NCBI GenBank assembly: GCA_963667715.1
Contig: OY763926.1
Location: 1,426,001-1,490,000, forward strand
Length of the DNA: 64,000 nt
Direction: 5' to 3'
Origin: JAFGDI01 sp963667715
GTDB lineage: Bacteria > Planctomycetota > Phycisphaerae > Sedimentisphaerales > SM23-30
Position 1 is the first letter of the stretch; the number at the start of each line of letters is the position of its first letter. Of this stretch, positions 8,156 through 17,832 are shown in pieces. The translations under genes and the position numbers were made by a program. The notes under the pieces were generated by a model. It saw nothing but the letters and a program-made list of their open reading frames with translations, was not told where the DNA came from and searched no databases.

Positions 8156-9115
8156 ATGAAAGTATTAGTTACAGGCGGTGCAGGTTTTATAGGATCTCAT
8201 CTTAGCGAAGCGATGTTAACGGCAGGGCATGAAGTAATCATAATCGATGATCTATCTACTGGCAGGATGTCGAATATTTCCGGAATAACTAACAATAGCA
8301 AGGTACAATTTGTATTGGGAGATGTTAGAAACAGGGAAACGATGAACGTACTAGTAGAAAAATGTGACCTTATCTTCCATATGGCAGCTGCTGTAGGTGT
8401 TCAACTGATCGTTGACCAGCCGGTAAGGACTATCGAAACAAACATCCACGGCACAGAAGTTGTATTGGAGATGGCTAACAAGTATCGTAAAAAAACTATA
8501 ATTGCTTCTACCAGTGAGGTTTATGGTAAGTCAGATAAAGTCCCTTTCGTTGAAGATGATGATACGGTTCTTGGCAGTACTCGTTTTAGCAGATGGTCCT
8601 ATGCCTGTAGTAAAGCTATTGACGAGTTTTTGGGCTTAGCTTATAACCATCAATACGATTTGCCGGTAATAATCGTAAGACTTTTTAATACGGTAGGCCC
8701 ACGCCAGACTGGTCAGTACGGCATGGTTATACCAAGATTTGTCGGGCAGGCACTGAAAAATGAACCGGTAACTATTTATGGTGATGGGAGTCAGTCTCGC
8801 TGTTTTGGCTATGTTGGAGATGCTGTGGAAGCTCTGACAAGATTAGCCAGCTCAGAGACCGCACCTGGGAGAGTGTATAATATTGGCAGTACCCAGGAGA
8901 TAACGATAGAAGCGTTGGCTGATAAAGTTATTGAGATGACAGGCTCTAAGGCTGGTAAAAGATTTATCAGTTATGAGCAGGCTTATGGTCGTGATTTCGA
9001 TGATATGATGAGAAGAGTGCCGTGCGTTAAGCGGTTGCAGGATCAGGTAGACTATGTTCCGGAAACAGGTCTTGAACAAATACTAAGAAAGGTGATACAG
9101 GAAATGCAGAGCTAA
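8156..9115 (+). CDS. NAD-dependent sugar-nucleotide epimerase/dehydratase (extended SDR)
   Basis: Extended short-chain dehydrogenase/reductase of 319 residues. The NAD-binding GGAGFIG is at the N-terminus, the serine region reads STSEVYG, and the catalytic YACSK is near residue 155. The substrate-binding part GDGSQSRCFGYVGDAVEAL is typical of UDP-glucose 4-epimerase, UDP-glucuronate decarboxylase and their relatives; which reaction it performs cannot be decided by eye. It probably supplies a modified sugar nucleotide to the glycan made by the genes downstream. I chose the ATG at 8156, preceded by AAGAGA; a TTG at 8150 would add two residues. It opens the glycan cluster and its stop abuts the next start. 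Confidence 0.85.
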   Translation: MKVLVTGGAGFIGSHLSEAMLTAGHEVIIIDDLSTGRMSNISGITNNSKVQFVLGDVRNRETMNVLVEKCDLIFHMAAAVGVQLIVDQPVRTIETNIHGTEVVLEMANKYRKKTIIASTSEVYGKSDKVPFVEDDDTVLGSTRFSRWSYACSKAIDEFLGLAYNHQYDLPVIIVRLFNTVGPRQTGQYGMVIPRFVGQALKNEPVTIYGDGSQSRCFGYVGDAVEALTRLASSETAPGRVYNIGSTQEITIEALADKVIEMTGSKAGKRFISYEQAYGRDFDDMMRRVPCVKRLQDQVDYVPETGLEQILRKVIQEMQS

Positions 9116-9814
9116 ATGGATAAAAAGAATATCTACCTTGATGGCGAATATTATCAGAATAATCCAACTTTTGACATTGAACATTCATCTTGGAAAGTTG
9201 CCCATATCTTAAAATTGATGAGCAAGTATAACTTGCAGGTTAATACGATAAGTGAGATAGGCTGTGGAAGTGGGGGGATTTTGCTTGAATTATCAAAACA
9301 TCTTCACGGGAAAACATTTCGTGGCTACGATATTTCTCCAGATGCAATTGCAATGAGTAATAAGATTGCAAAAGATAATTTAACTTTCAAACAATGTACG
9401 GTTGATAAAATACCTGATGTTAGCGATTTAATGTTGTGTATTGATGTCTTTGAACATGTTGAAGATCAGTATGAGTTTTTGAGAACTCTTAAAACAAAAG
9501 GTAAACATGTTATTTTTCATATTCCATTAGAAATTGCAGTTTGGAATGTGCTTAGAGTTAAATCATTTTCAGTGGTGCGAAGTACTGTTGGGCATATAAA
9601 CTATTATTTAGCGGAGACTGCATTAGCTCTGCTTGAGGATTGTGGTTATAAGATCATAGATGTGAAGTATACCCGTAGTGTAATTGAGCTTCCTTATAAA
9701 AAGAGGTTAAACTTAAGAATATTGAACGTATTACGAAGAATGACAGAATTATTTGGAATAGCCAGATCTGCCCGAATTTGGGGAGGGTATTCACTTTTGG
9801 TTTTAGCAGAATAA
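9116..9814 (+). CDS. Class I SAM-dependent methyltransferase
   Basis: A 232-residue protein with the SAM-binding motif I as SEIGCGSGGILLEL (near residue 44), an acidic motif II end GYDISPD, and the post-motif DVFEHVEDQYEFL. It is most like the Methyltransf_11/23 groups common in polysaccharide clusters. It starts immediately after the stop of the SDR gene, so translation is coupled. The acceptor is probably a sugar residue or glycolipid, by context only. Confidence 0.75.
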   Translation: MDKKNIYLDGEYYQNNPTFDIEHSSWKVAHILKLMSKYNLQVNTISEIGCGSGGILLELSKHLHGKTFRGYDISPDAIAMSNKIAKDNLTFKQCTVDKIPDVSDLMLCIDVFEHVEDQYEFLRTLKTKGKHVIFHIPLEIAVWNVLRVKSFSVVRSTVGHINYYLAETALALLEDCGYKIIDVKYTRSVIELPYKKRLNLRILNVLRRMTELFGIARSARIWGGYSLLVLAE

Positions 9815-9886
9815 TCTGTTTATTTCTGAGTTATTATTATTTTGGTTGGGAATAGATAAAGTGGCAATAGCAATAGTAGGAGATAT

Positions 9887-10705
9887 ATGCTTCGAGAATT
9901 ATCAGTAAATGTATGTTTGGGCTTAAATACCATTTTTGAAAAGGTATTAGGAAAATCATTTGGGCTTCAGAGTTCAGATCAAAAAGAAGCAATAAATGAA
10001 TGCTACAGGGCGGGGTTGCGAGTATTAAACACTTTTTCAGGGGCACTGGACTTGAACGACAAGATTGTTCTTGATGGTGGCTGTGGTGGAGGTGTTTTGT
10101 CAATGAGTTATGCTGATAATGGTTGTGCTGAAGTGTGGGGAATTGATATTGTAAAGAAGAATGTTGATTTTGCAGTAGAGTATTCTCAGAGTAAGGGTAT
10201 GAAGAATGTCAAATTCGTACATGCTTCGCTTACTGAAATTCCCGCAGATGATAACTATTTTGATATAGTAATAATGAGTGATGTATTTGAACATCTTGAC
10301 CGGTCAATTATAAGTGATGTCTTTTCAGAATGCTATCGAGTGTTAAAGCCTGGGGGAAAACTGTTCATAGAATTTCCACCATGGGAAGGAGCTTTTGCCG
10401 GCCATGTTATGGGGCTTATAAGAGTACCCTGGTCTCATTTGTTATATTCTGCTTCAACAATTAAAAAGATACTGTATAAGATCGATGATAGTGGGCGTTT
10501 GGCTGAAGACTGCTGGCAGCAATATGAAAGCTTGAATCGTATTACCGCAAAGCAGTTCCGTGAAATAATGGAACAGATTGATTTTTGTGTATATGCCCAT
10601 AAGGAAAAAGCGATCAGAGATATAAATCTGCTTAAGAAACTACCATTTATTGGTAAGTATATGATATCAAGAGTAGAGGTTGTATTTTCAAAAGGCGATA
10701 AATAA
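9887..10705 (+). CDS. Class I SAM-dependent methyltransferase
   Basis: A 272-residue protein. Motif I is VLDGGCGGGVLSM, the acidic residue follows in WGIDIVKKN, and motif IV/post-I reads DIVIMSDVFEHLDR, followed by RVLKPGGKLFIEFPPWEGAF. These are clear features of a Methyltransf_11-type enzyme. AGGAGAT precedes the ATG. It is the second of five methyltransferase-like genes in this cluster and is not closely similar to the first. The acceptor is unknown; a glycan or lipid-linked sugar is inferred from context. Confidence 0.75.
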   Translation: MLRELSVNVCLGLNTIFEKVLGKSFGLQSSDQKEAINECYRAGLRVLNTFSGALDLNDKIVLDGGCGGGVLSMSYADNGCAEVWGIDIVKKNVDFAVEYSQSKGMKNVKFVHASLTEIPADDNYFDIVIMSDVFEHLDRSIISDVFSECYRVLKPGGKLFIEFPPWEGAFAGHVMGLIRVPWSHLLYSASTIKKILYKIDDSGRLAEDCWQQYESLNRITAKQFREIMEQIDFCVYAHKEKAIRDINLLKKLPFIGKYMISRVEVVFSKGDK

Positions 10706-10744
10706 CTCATAAGTGGCTGAATTATATTTTCAGGAGATAGTTTC

Positions 10745-11620
10745 ATAGGACTAATATATCATAATTTTAAGTTTATACTGGAAAATACACTTTCCAATAA
10801 TAAAAAATATCCCCAAACATTGACATTAGGCAGACAGCAGGTTTATCTTGGCGATGATGAACTTAACAAGCTTAAGTTAGAGTATTGTTTTAAAACTGAT
10901 GAGCAGCCTGAGTTTGGTGTGATAAATGACAAGCTTCTTTCTGATATAATATCGAGTCGGATAGCTTCAATTGATTATAGCGATTATGAAGGTGCAGACA
11001 TTGTTCATGATCTTGGCTTGCCAATAGCTGAAAAATATTACAATTCATATGATATGGTAATAGATGGTGGAACTCTTGAACATGTGTTTAATTTTCCTGT
11101 TGCAATTGCCAATTGCATGAAAGTTTTAAAGGTTGGTGGATTGATATTTCTCTTTCAGATGGCAAATAATCATATGGGGCATGGTTTCTATCAGTTCAGC
11201 CCGGAACTGTTTTACCGCATATTCAGCAATGAAAATGGGTTTAGCGTTCAAAATATGTATATGATCGAACATGCTTATCCAAAGCTGGAGCGAAAATGCA
11301 ATTATAAATGCTGGGAAGTTATGGATCCTGCCGGGTTAAATGAGCGGATCGGTTTGGTAAATCCAAAACCGGTTTGTATGATGGTGGCGGCCAAAAAAGA
11401 GTCAGCCTGCGACATATTTAAGACAAATCCGGTTCAATCTGATTATCAAACATTATATGATGGTGAAAGTGTTGGAGCAGTATCAGCAAAAGCAGGTAAA
11501 ACAAAAACAGCATTAAAAATGCTTTTGCCGCAAAGGTGTGTGGAGTGGTATTATGGTAGAAGAGAATTAAAAAGATTCTCTTTCTCAAACGGCAGTTTTT
11601 ATCGTAAGGTTAATTGGTAA
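10745..11620 (+). CDS. Methyltransferase-like protein with apparent non-AUG start
   Basis: A methyltransferase-fold protein with DMVIDGGTLEHVFNFP and MKVLKVGGLIFLFQMANN, the later parts of a Rossmann methyltransferase; a GxGxG loop is not evident. The frame has no ATG at its head. The first standard start codon, TTG at 10820, falls inside the first beta-strand (QTLTLGRQQVYLG), where the cofactor loop should begin. Upstream the frame stays open to 10721 and encodes a plausible FIGLIYHNFKFILEN helix. A perfect AGGAGA lies 8-9 nt before an ATA codon at 10745. I therefore annotate from this ATA, giving 291 residues. The alternatives are the TTG start, or a base error or mutation that removed an ATG. 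Function and acceptor are unknown. Confidence 0.55.
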   Translation: MGLIYHNFKFILENTLSNNKKYPQTLTLGRQQVYLGDDELNKLKLEYCFKTDEQPEFGVINDKLLSDIISSRIASIDYSDYEGADIVHDLGLPIAEKYYNSYDMVIDGGTLEHVFNFPVAIANCMKVLKVGGLIFLFQMANNHMGHGFYQFSPELFYRIFSNENGFSVQNMYMIEHAYPKLERKCNYKCWEVMDPAGLNERIGLVNPKPVCMMVAAKKESACDIFKTNPVQSDYQTLYDGESVGAVSAKAGKTKTALKMLLPQRCVEWYYGRRELKRFSFSNGSFYRKVNW

Positions 11621-11652
11621 AATAGTTGGGGAAAAATGAGAATGAAATATAA

Positions 11653-13152
11653 ATGGTAACAGTTCGTCAAGTTCAGACTAACAGTATGTGGTCGCTAATA
11701 ACTTTTGGTACCAGTTTTGTTTTTAGTGCTATTTTTACTGTTATTCTACCTAATGTACTAGCCGTCGAACAATATGGAGAGTACGGCTATTATTTTAGAG
11801 TATTTTCCTGGATAGGTTCATTGGGGGTATTGTTTATTCCTGTTGCATTATTTAGGTATTTACCAGAACTGGAGTCTTTATGTAGTGGAAATAAGCCTGT
11901 AGTTCAGCAATTACTACTATATTGCTTTAAACGGCAGATGCTCGTTAGTTTGGTGGTTATGGTCGCAGGAGCATGTTATTTATGGTTCGAACGGGAGACT
12001 TTTGGAAATAGTAATTATATAATTGCGGGAACAATGATCCTGGTAGCCAGCTGGTTAATGACTGTACAAGCTCTCGGACGAAGTTATCTGGAAGGCTTGC
12101 AGCAGTATCGGAAATATGCTCGCATTGGTTTTATAAGCTCTTTGACAAAAATTACCGCTTTGGTAGTATTGCTGGTACTTGGTTTAAAAAGTGCAGTTAA
12201 TTGTTTTAGTGTTATTATGATCGAGCAGTTCGTGATGGTTGTTTTAGTTACGCTGGTAGTTATTAAACAATGGTATCCAGGTAAAGGATGTTTAACACAA
12301 TATAGATCTGTGCTTGATAGAATGGGTGATTATGGACTATCAATGGGAGTTGGAAGTGGGTTTTCATTGATCACCTGGGGGTACGTAGAGGTATTTATGA
12401 TAAAGGCACTTTATCGTGGTTCTGACGTTATGGAGCAGCTTGGTTACTACTGTCTGGCTATATCATTATCTACTATACTTGTAAGGATAATGAGAAACAT
12501 TACTAATCCTTTAACGACCTTTTTTGTACATCATTGTGTAAAAGGAAATTTAGAGGTAGTTCAGCGTGCTGTTAAGAAGAGCATGGTCTTTACTATGCTT
12601 TTTGGTGGTGGGGCGATGTTCCTGCTGTTTTTATTTTCAGCTGATATTTTTTCTCTGTTTTTCCCTATTGACATGGAACCGGCAAGAATGCCATTACTGA
12701 TACTATTAATACCATCTTTTGCGTTAGTGTTGACATTACCTTTAGGTTCATTACAGTTTGCATTTGAACAGCAAAAGTTTCTTATGTGGTCAAATATTGT
12801 TGCTGCTATAATAAATTTAATACTAGATCTGGTAATTATACCAACACATGGTGCCATCGGTGCTGCCTTAATTAATGCAGTAGTACAAAGTCTTGCATGC
12901 TTTAGTGGTATGGTATATCTATTAATATCAAAAAAAATGGTCATGCCATATTGGGAAATTGTTAAAATATTACTGATTTTTGCTGTTACTGGTGTTGTCT
13001 GTTATTGTTTGGACGGCATTTGCGGCAAAATACTGAATATGATTATTACTGTATTTTGCTTTTTAGGATGTATTTCGCTATCAGGGCTAGTAAAAGTTGT
13101 TAAGCGGAATGGGTTAGTGCCGAGTTTTGATATCTGTTTAATAGGGAAATGA
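11653..13152 (+). CDS. Wzx-type oligosaccharide flippase
   Basis: Polytopic inner-membrane protein of 499 residues with 12 to 14 hydrophobic segments, of the polysaccharide-transport MOP superfamily. It opens VRQVQTNSMWSLITFGTSFVFSAIF and has the typical LPNVLAVEQYGEYGYYFRVFSW after the first helix, then a second repeat after about residue 290. Its role is to flip a lipid-linked oligosaccharide across the membrane for export. Together with the polymerase-like gene at 15336 it suggests a Wzx/Wzy-type route. A hairpin follows its stop directly (13152-13188). Confidence 0.85.
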   Translation: MVTVRQVQTNSMWSLITFGTSFVFSAIFTVILPNVLAVEQYGEYGYYFRVFSWIGSLGVLFIPVALFRYLPELESLCSGNKPVVQQLLLYCFKRQMLVSLVVMVAGACYLWFERETFGNSNYIIAGTMILVASWLMTVQALGRSYLEGLQQYRKYARIGFISSLTKITALVVLLVLGLKSAVNCFSVIMIEQFVMVVLVTLVVIKQWYPGKGCLTQYRSVLDRMGDYGLSMGVGSGFSLITWGYVEVFMIKALYRGSDVMEQLGYYCLAISLSTILVRIMRNITNPLTTFFVHHCVKGNLEVVQRAVKKSMVFTMLFGGGAMFLLFLFSADIFSLFFPIDMEPARMPLLILLIPSFALVLTLPLGSLQFAFEQQKFLMWSNIVAAIINLILDLVIIPTHGAIGAALINAVVQSLACFSGMVYLLISKKMVMPYWEIVKILLIFAVTGVVCYCLDGICGKILNMIITVFCFLGCISLSGLVKVVKRNGLVPSFDICLIGK

Positions 13153-13188
13153 TTTGACTGACAGAATAGTTTTTAATCTGTGTCAAAT
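13152..13188 (+). promoter_or_regulatory. Intercistronic stem-loop after the flippase gene
   Basis: ATTTGAC (13152-13158) pairs with GTCAAAT (13182-13188), and ACAGA (13161-13165) with TCTGT (13177-13181), leaving a two-base TG bulge and an 11-nt loop. It begins at the flippase stop and ends 15 bp before the next start. No U-tract follows, so mRNA processing or partial attenuation within the cluster is more likely than full termination. Confidence 0.45.
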
Positions 13189-13203
13189 AGATGTTAATTA
13201 TCA

Positions 13204-14334
13204 GTGAAAATATGTTTTATATGTGATGAGTACCCACCCAAACCCCATGGAGGGATCGGCACCTATACAAAGGTTATGGCAGAGGCACTGGTGCAAGCCG
13301 GTCACGATGCACTTGTTATTGGCTGGGGCAAAAAGAATAATGCGTTTAAGCAAGCTGGTGTAAAAGTAATAGAGCTAGCCAGGTTTAAATTGCCTGAGCG
13401 ATATAGCGGCATCTTATTACGTTGGAAACTTTACAGAACATTACGCGATCTTGCCTTAAAGGGAGAGATCGATATTGTTGAGGTGCCGGACTGTTATGGT
13501 TGGCTGCCGTTTCGTTTTAACTATTGTCCGGTTATTGCCAGACTGCATTTGAGTTATGTACTTATTTCTCACTATGCTGGTGGCAGGTGTGGCAGACAAA
13601 TAAACTATTTTGAAAGAAAAACCCTCAAAAACAGCAAGTGTTGGGTTGGAGTTTCAAAGTTTGCATTGCTTGAGACTGAAAAGCTCTTTGAAATGAAACC
13701 GCAGCGAGAAGAGATCATATATAATCCTGTAACATTACCTGAATACGATAGTACACCTGCTAATATTGTTAATGGACGTTATATACTATACGCAGGTACT
13801 ATTTCAGATAGAAAAGGGGCTTATACGTTAGCCAAAGCCGCATCTATATTGCTTGATAAGTATAAGGATTTGTCAGTAGTATATGCGGGGGCGACTGATA
13901 ACACTTATATCGAGGGGAAGATTAGAGGTATTGTAGGGCCTAATAATGCAGATAGAGTTATTTTTACCGGCTGGTTATCTCGGCCAGAAGTAATGAACTT
14001 AATGAGTAATGCCACAGTATTTGTATTTCCAAGCAAATTAGAGACATTTGGATTGGTTATTGCAGAGGCAATGCTTAACGGAATTCCTGTGGTATGTTGT
14101 AATAGCGGGCCGTGTACTGAATTTGTAGAAAATGGTAAAACTGGTGAACTGGTTGAAGTAGACAATGATAGCGAGGTTATAATGGCTGTTAGTCGTATTC
14201 TTGACGATTCCGACTATGCATCTAAACTGGCAGTTAATGGCCAGCAGTTCATTCGAGATAACTTTTGTATAACAAAAAACTTATCACAGAATCTTGCTTT
14301 GTACCAGTCACTACTTGGGGAAGTGCTGACTTAA
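13204..14334 (+). CDS. Glycosyltransferase family 4 protein
   Basis: A GT-B fold retaining glycosyltransferase of 376 residues. The N-terminal donor loop reads DEYPPKPHGGIGTYTKVMAEAL. The C-terminal GT4 domain has ILYAGTISDRKGAYTLA, then FTGWLSRPEVM and FPSKLETFGLVIAEAML, with the two glutamates of the E-x7-E motif in ETFGLVIAE. The start is GTG at 13204 without a strong Shine-Dalgarno sequence. It adds a sugar to the glycan in the cytoplasm; donor and acceptor are not predictable. Confidence 0.88.
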   Translation: MKICFICDEYPPKPHGGIGTYTKVMAEALVQAGHDALVIGWGKKNNAFKQAGVKVIELARFKLPERYSGILLRWKLYRTLRDLALKGEIDIVEVPDCYGWLPFRFNYCPVIARLHLSYVLISHYAGGRCGRQINYFERKTLKNSKCWVGVSKFALLETEKLFEMKPQREEIIYNPVTLPEYDSTPANIVNGRYILYAGTISDRKGAYTLAKAASILLDKYKDLSVVYAGATDNTYIEGKIRGIVGPNNADRVIFTGWLSRPEVMNLMSNATVFVFPSKLETFGLVIAEAMLNGIPVVCCNSGPCTEFVENGKTGELVEVDNDSEVIMAVSRILDDSDYASKLAVNGQQFIRDNFCITKNLSQNLALYQSLLGEVLT

Positions 14335-14335
14335 T

Positions 14336-15268
14336 ATGATTAAATCATTTATTAATGATAAGTATGGTGTAGATGAAGAGTATTGGGACAGTCAGTGGGA
14401 AAATCACGATTCCAACAATTGGTCTGATATTGAAGATTCTGATCTGTCCTTTTGGTTTTCCAAATATTTCGATAAGCAGGGGATTATCTTAGAGGGCGGA
14501 TGTGGCCCTGGCTATTATGTTGATTACTTGATCAAGCATGGGTTTAATGCGATTGGTGTTGAGTATTCACCTAATACCTTAAAACATTTAAAAGAATCAG
14601 GTTGCGAGCTGCCTGTATACTTTGGTGATGTTAAGGCTCTCGACTATCCTGATAATTACTTTTCCGGCTACTATTCAGGTGGTGTAGTTGAGCATACCGA
14701 AGAAGGCCCGCAGTTAATGCTGCAGGAAGCTTACAGAGTATTGCAACCGGGCGGCTACTTTTTGCTGACTGTGCCGTATTTGAATATAAGCAGACATACA
14801 ATTATGTATGCAAATATGTTAATGCTTAGGCGAGCCACCAAACCGAATAAAAGACTAAATGGTGCTGACTCGATCTGGATCCATGAGAATAAATACTCAA
14901 ATATAGCTCCAGAATGCTCAGGTTATCATTTTCATGAATATATTATGAGTAAAAAAGAGATCTGTAAACATATGTTGCAGGTAGGTTTTGATATAGTAGA
15001 AACATCACCATTTTCAATCAGGTATGGCTTGCGTGATTATGAGTATTTTCGTAAGCTACAGAAAAAAATAAGCTATGCTAATAATGATGATACCCAGAGT
15101 GTAAATGGTGGATGTGATGCCGTCTGTAATTCAAATTCATTGTTACGCCGAATATGGCATGATACCATCTCTTGTAAGCAAAAAGAAGGTATCTTCTCAA
15201 GTTTAACAAAAAGTCTATTAAGTACATTGTTCGGCAATATGGTCATGGTCGTTGGCAGGAAGCCATAA
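14336..15268 (+). CDS. Class I SAM-dependent methyltransferase
   Basis: A 310-residue protein with motif I ILEGGCGPGYYVDYL (about residue 50), the acidic residue in GVEYSP, and GYYSGGVVEHTEEGPQ followed by RVLQPGGYFLLTVPYLN. This is a Methyltransf_11-type domain with a longer C-terminal extension of about 130 residues. It starts 1 bp after the stop of the glycosyltransferase upstream. It is probably a glycan-modifying enzyme, by context. Confidence 0.78.
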   Translation: MIKSFINDKYGVDEEYWDSQWENHDSNNWSDIEDSDLSFWFSKYFDKQGIILEGGCGPGYYVDYLIKHGFNAIGVEYSPNTLKHLKESGCELPVYFGDVKALDYPDNYFSGYYSGGVVEHTEEGPQLMLQEAYRVLQPGGYFLLTVPYLNISRHTIMYANMLMLRRATKPNKRLNGADSIWIHENKYSNIAPECSGYHFHEYIMSKKEICKHMLQVGFDIVETSPFSIRYGLRDYEYFRKLQKKISYANNDDTQSVNGGCDAVCNSNSLLRRIWHDTISCKQKEGIFSSLTKSLLSTLFGNMVMVVGRKP

Positions 15269-15335
15269 AGCTATCCATGGTCATTATTGTGCGAATAATT
15301 ACATTGTATATATAATCATTGATTGTGAGGTTAAA

Positions 15336-16685
15336 ATGTATTCATTAAGAACGCAAAAAAAAGCAGCATTTTTGTTGTATATTATGCTATTTATAGTAGT
15401 ACTTCAGATGCCGTTTCGATATACAAATTTATTTCTTCATGATATGTCTTTTTGGAGCTTGCTTGGCAAATATATGGTTGTCGGTGCAAGTGCTGTTTTT
15501 CTGTTAATTATGATTTATATGTACTTTACTGTACCTGTTTTTGAGAGACGATATGATATTCGACATTTTCGTGATATTGCGATTATAGCGTTTTGTACTG
15601 CTATTATAGGCATAGTTGTAGGCTTTATAAATGACGGTCGCTTATATTTTGTACTTGGTGATTCATTTCGGCATATTGCACCATGGATATTCTTTTTCTT
15701 GTTCCTATGGGTTTTTCAGGTATTGGTTTCAGCTGGTAAGGTTGACACCATAGAGCACGTGCTTGGTTTCATGGCTATTATTGGTATAATAGAAGCAGTA
15801 GCAACATATGTAATGAGATATGCAGACCCGACACTAAGAATGTCAACGTACCTGTATTCATGGACGATTTTCTGGGGATTATATCAAAAGAAATATTCGC
15901 TCTTTATTGTATTGCCATTGGTATTGTTTGCTGTCTCAGCACCACTTATTTCAGGTAAAAGATCTCCAATTATCATTTTGGCAATTACAGGCTTGATTTA
16001 CTCTGTATATATAGTCAGGGAGGTATTACTGGTTTGTGTAAATAAAGGTGACTCGAAATACTTAATGAGGCAGGTATTGTCAATATTATTACTGATTATG
16101 ATTTTGCTTGCAGTGTTACCTGTTGTTGCTGATTATGTACCATTTGTGCACGATTCCTTCTGGTATGAATCTGCCGCAAAGACAGTTAACAACGTTTACG
16201 AAATTGTAACTGGTAGAACTATTGACCCATCTTATGAAGGGCGTTGGGTTGAGTGGGATAATATAGTTGAATATATGAAAAACAGGCCTGAATGGTGGTT
16301 GTGGGGAGCTGGCTTTGGGGTTGAATTTGTCCCAGAAGATGCCAGAGTAGTATTAACTCCTGAGCAGACTATGCACAATGTTCACCAGGCATGGGGAGCT
16401 TACTTTTTGCGAAGTGGTGCGATCGGTTTATTCCTGTTCTTCTGGTTTTTTGCCAAAAATATCTGGTATTTTGTGGTTGGTCCCAAAAATTATGCGAATT
16501 GGCAGTATCTATGTGCTACGGTACTGATATTGTGTGTAATTAGTAGTTTTAGCTCAAATATTATGCAGGAAAGCTTTGGTGAAGGTTTTTATGCCGCTAT
16601 GTTGCATACGCTGATTTATGCCAAGGTTGCCCCTGTTAGGATGAAAATGGTGCCGCAAGGTGGACTTTTAGAGAATGATAAATAA
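15336..16685 (+). CDS. O-antigen ligase / Wzy polymerase-like membrane protein
   Basis: A 449-residue membrane protein with about ten or more hydrophobic segments and one large periplasmic loop near residues 270-350 (WYESAAKTVNNVYEIVTGRT, then EGRWVEWDNIVEYM and MHNVHQAWGAYFLRSG). The H-N-x-H in that loop and the overall layout match the Wzy_C / O-antigen ligase family. It would polymerise or ligate lipid-linked repeat units on the periplasmic side. I use the ATG at 15336 (GTGAGG just upstream); a frame opening at 15252 would add 28 polar residues and overlap the previous gene. Confidence 0.75.
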   Translation: MYSLRTQKKAAFLLYIMLFIVVLQMPFRYTNLFLHDMSFWSLLGKYMVVGASAVFLLIMIYMYFTVPVFERRYDIRHFRDIAIIAFCTAIIGIVVGFINDGRLYFVLGDSFRHIAPWIFFFLFLWVFQVLVSAGKVDTIEHVLGFMAIIGIIEAVATYVMRYADPTLRMSTYLYSWTIFWGLYQKKYSLFIVLPLVLFAVSAPLISGKRSPIIILAITGLIYSVYIVREVLLVCVNKGDSKYLMRQVLSILLLIMILLAVLPVVADYVPFVHDSFWYESAAKTVNNVYEIVTGRTIDPSYEGRWVEWDNIVEYMKNRPEWWLWGAGFGVEFVPEDARVVLTPEQTMHNVHQAWGAYFLRSGAIGLFLFFWFFAKNIWYFVVGPKNYANWQYLCATVLILCVISSFSSNIMQESFGEGFYAAMLHTLIYAKVAPVRMKMVPQGGLLENDK

Positions 16686-17811
16686 ACATGTTAGTAAAGA
16701 GAAGGTTTTAATTGTTCTTGGACAACTCTCAGTAGGCGGTGAACAGAGCCATGTATTAGACATATTAAGATATTCAGACAGAGAAAAATTCCAGTTTGAT
16801 ATATGCGAAATGGCCAGCGAACCAGGTATACAGGCTTCGGTTGCAGAAAATCTTGGAGCAACTGTATACCAGTGTTCATTGCGTCAAAATCCATTCTTGT
16901 TTTTTTACCGTTTTGCAAAGATAGTTAAAGCTGGTAATTATGATACTGTTCACATACATCGCTATGATGTTTCTGCTTTTCCTCTACTTATTGCAAAGTG
17001 GTGTGGAGTGAATAATAGAATTATACATTATCATAATGTTAATTCATTAGTTAATAAAAGCCTGAACTATCACTTTCATCAGGTATTAAAGAGAATCAAC
17101 AAAAAAAATGCTACCTCAATATGTGGCTGCTCTAAAAATGTCTTACAGTCACATTTTGGTGAGTCAATAGCAAACGATAAGTTATTCAAACTAGTTTATA
17201 ATGGTGTTGATCTGCAGAAGTTTGCCAGAACTCAATCAGGAAGAGATAAGATAAGAAATGAGTTTGAGGTACCAGAAGGTGAAGTACTAATTGGTAATTG
17301 TTCCAGGATTGATAAGCAAAAAAACCCTCTCTTTTTTGTAAAAGCTGCAATAGATGTATTAAAACAGCATTCAAATGTTAAGTTTGTCTGGGTTGGTGAT
17401 GGTCCTATGCATGCCGAAGTTGCAGAATTGATCGATCGCTCTGGTTTTCAGGACAAGATCAGTATACTACCCTTTAGAACTGATATTTGTGATGTGCTTT
17501 CTGCATTTGATATTCTTTTTTTCCCATCTCTTTGGGAAGGTTTCCCCGTTTTATTGTTAGAAGCTCAGGCGGCCGGAGCTGTTTGTGCGACTTCTTTAGG
17601 GGCATATATAGAAGAGGCCTTGTGTCCCGAAATGTATATGCATAGTTTTGATAATTCTGATATTAGTTCAGCAGTAAGCAGTTTAGGCAAAATGATTACT
17701 GATACAGAGCTAAGGGTGGCTTTGGCAGAGGCAGGATTGAAATTTATCCGCAGATTTTCTAGTCAAAACACTATCAATCAGCTTCAAAAGTTGTATGAAG
17801 GATCTGCGTAG
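16675..17811 (+). CDS. Glycosyltransferase family 4 protein
   Basis: GT-B glycosyltransferase of 378 residues. The N-terminus LIVLGQLSVGGEQSHVLDIL has the usual glycine-rich donor or acceptor loop. The C-terminal domain carries IGNCSRIDKQKNPLFFVKA, FVWVGDGPMHAEV and FPSLWEGFPVLLLEAQA, the EGFP-x5-E variant of the GT4 nucleotide-sugar motif. It overlaps the end of the polymerase-like gene by 11 bp, showing translational coupling. It is more like the next gene than like the other transferases of the cluster. Confidence 0.87.
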   Translation: MINKHVSKEKVLIVLGQLSVGGEQSHVLDILRYSDREKFQFDICEMASEPGIQASVAENLGATVYQCSLRQNPFLFFYRFAKIVKAGNYDTVHIHRYDVSAFPLLIAKWCGVNNRIIHYHNVNSLVNKSLNYHFHQVLKRINKKNATSICGCSKNVLQSHFGESIANDKLFKLVYNGVDLQKFARTQSGRDKIRNEFEVPEGEVLIGNCSRIDKQKNPLFFVKAAIDVLKQHSNVKFVWVGDGPMHAEVAELIDRSGFQDKISILPFRTDICDVLSAFDILFFPSLWEGFPVLLLEAQAAGAVCATSLGAYIEEALCPEMYMHSFDNSDISSAVSSLGKMITDTELRVALAEAGLKFIRRFSSQNTINQLQKLYEGSA

Positions 17812-17832
17812 ATATTGGTGAATATATAATTT

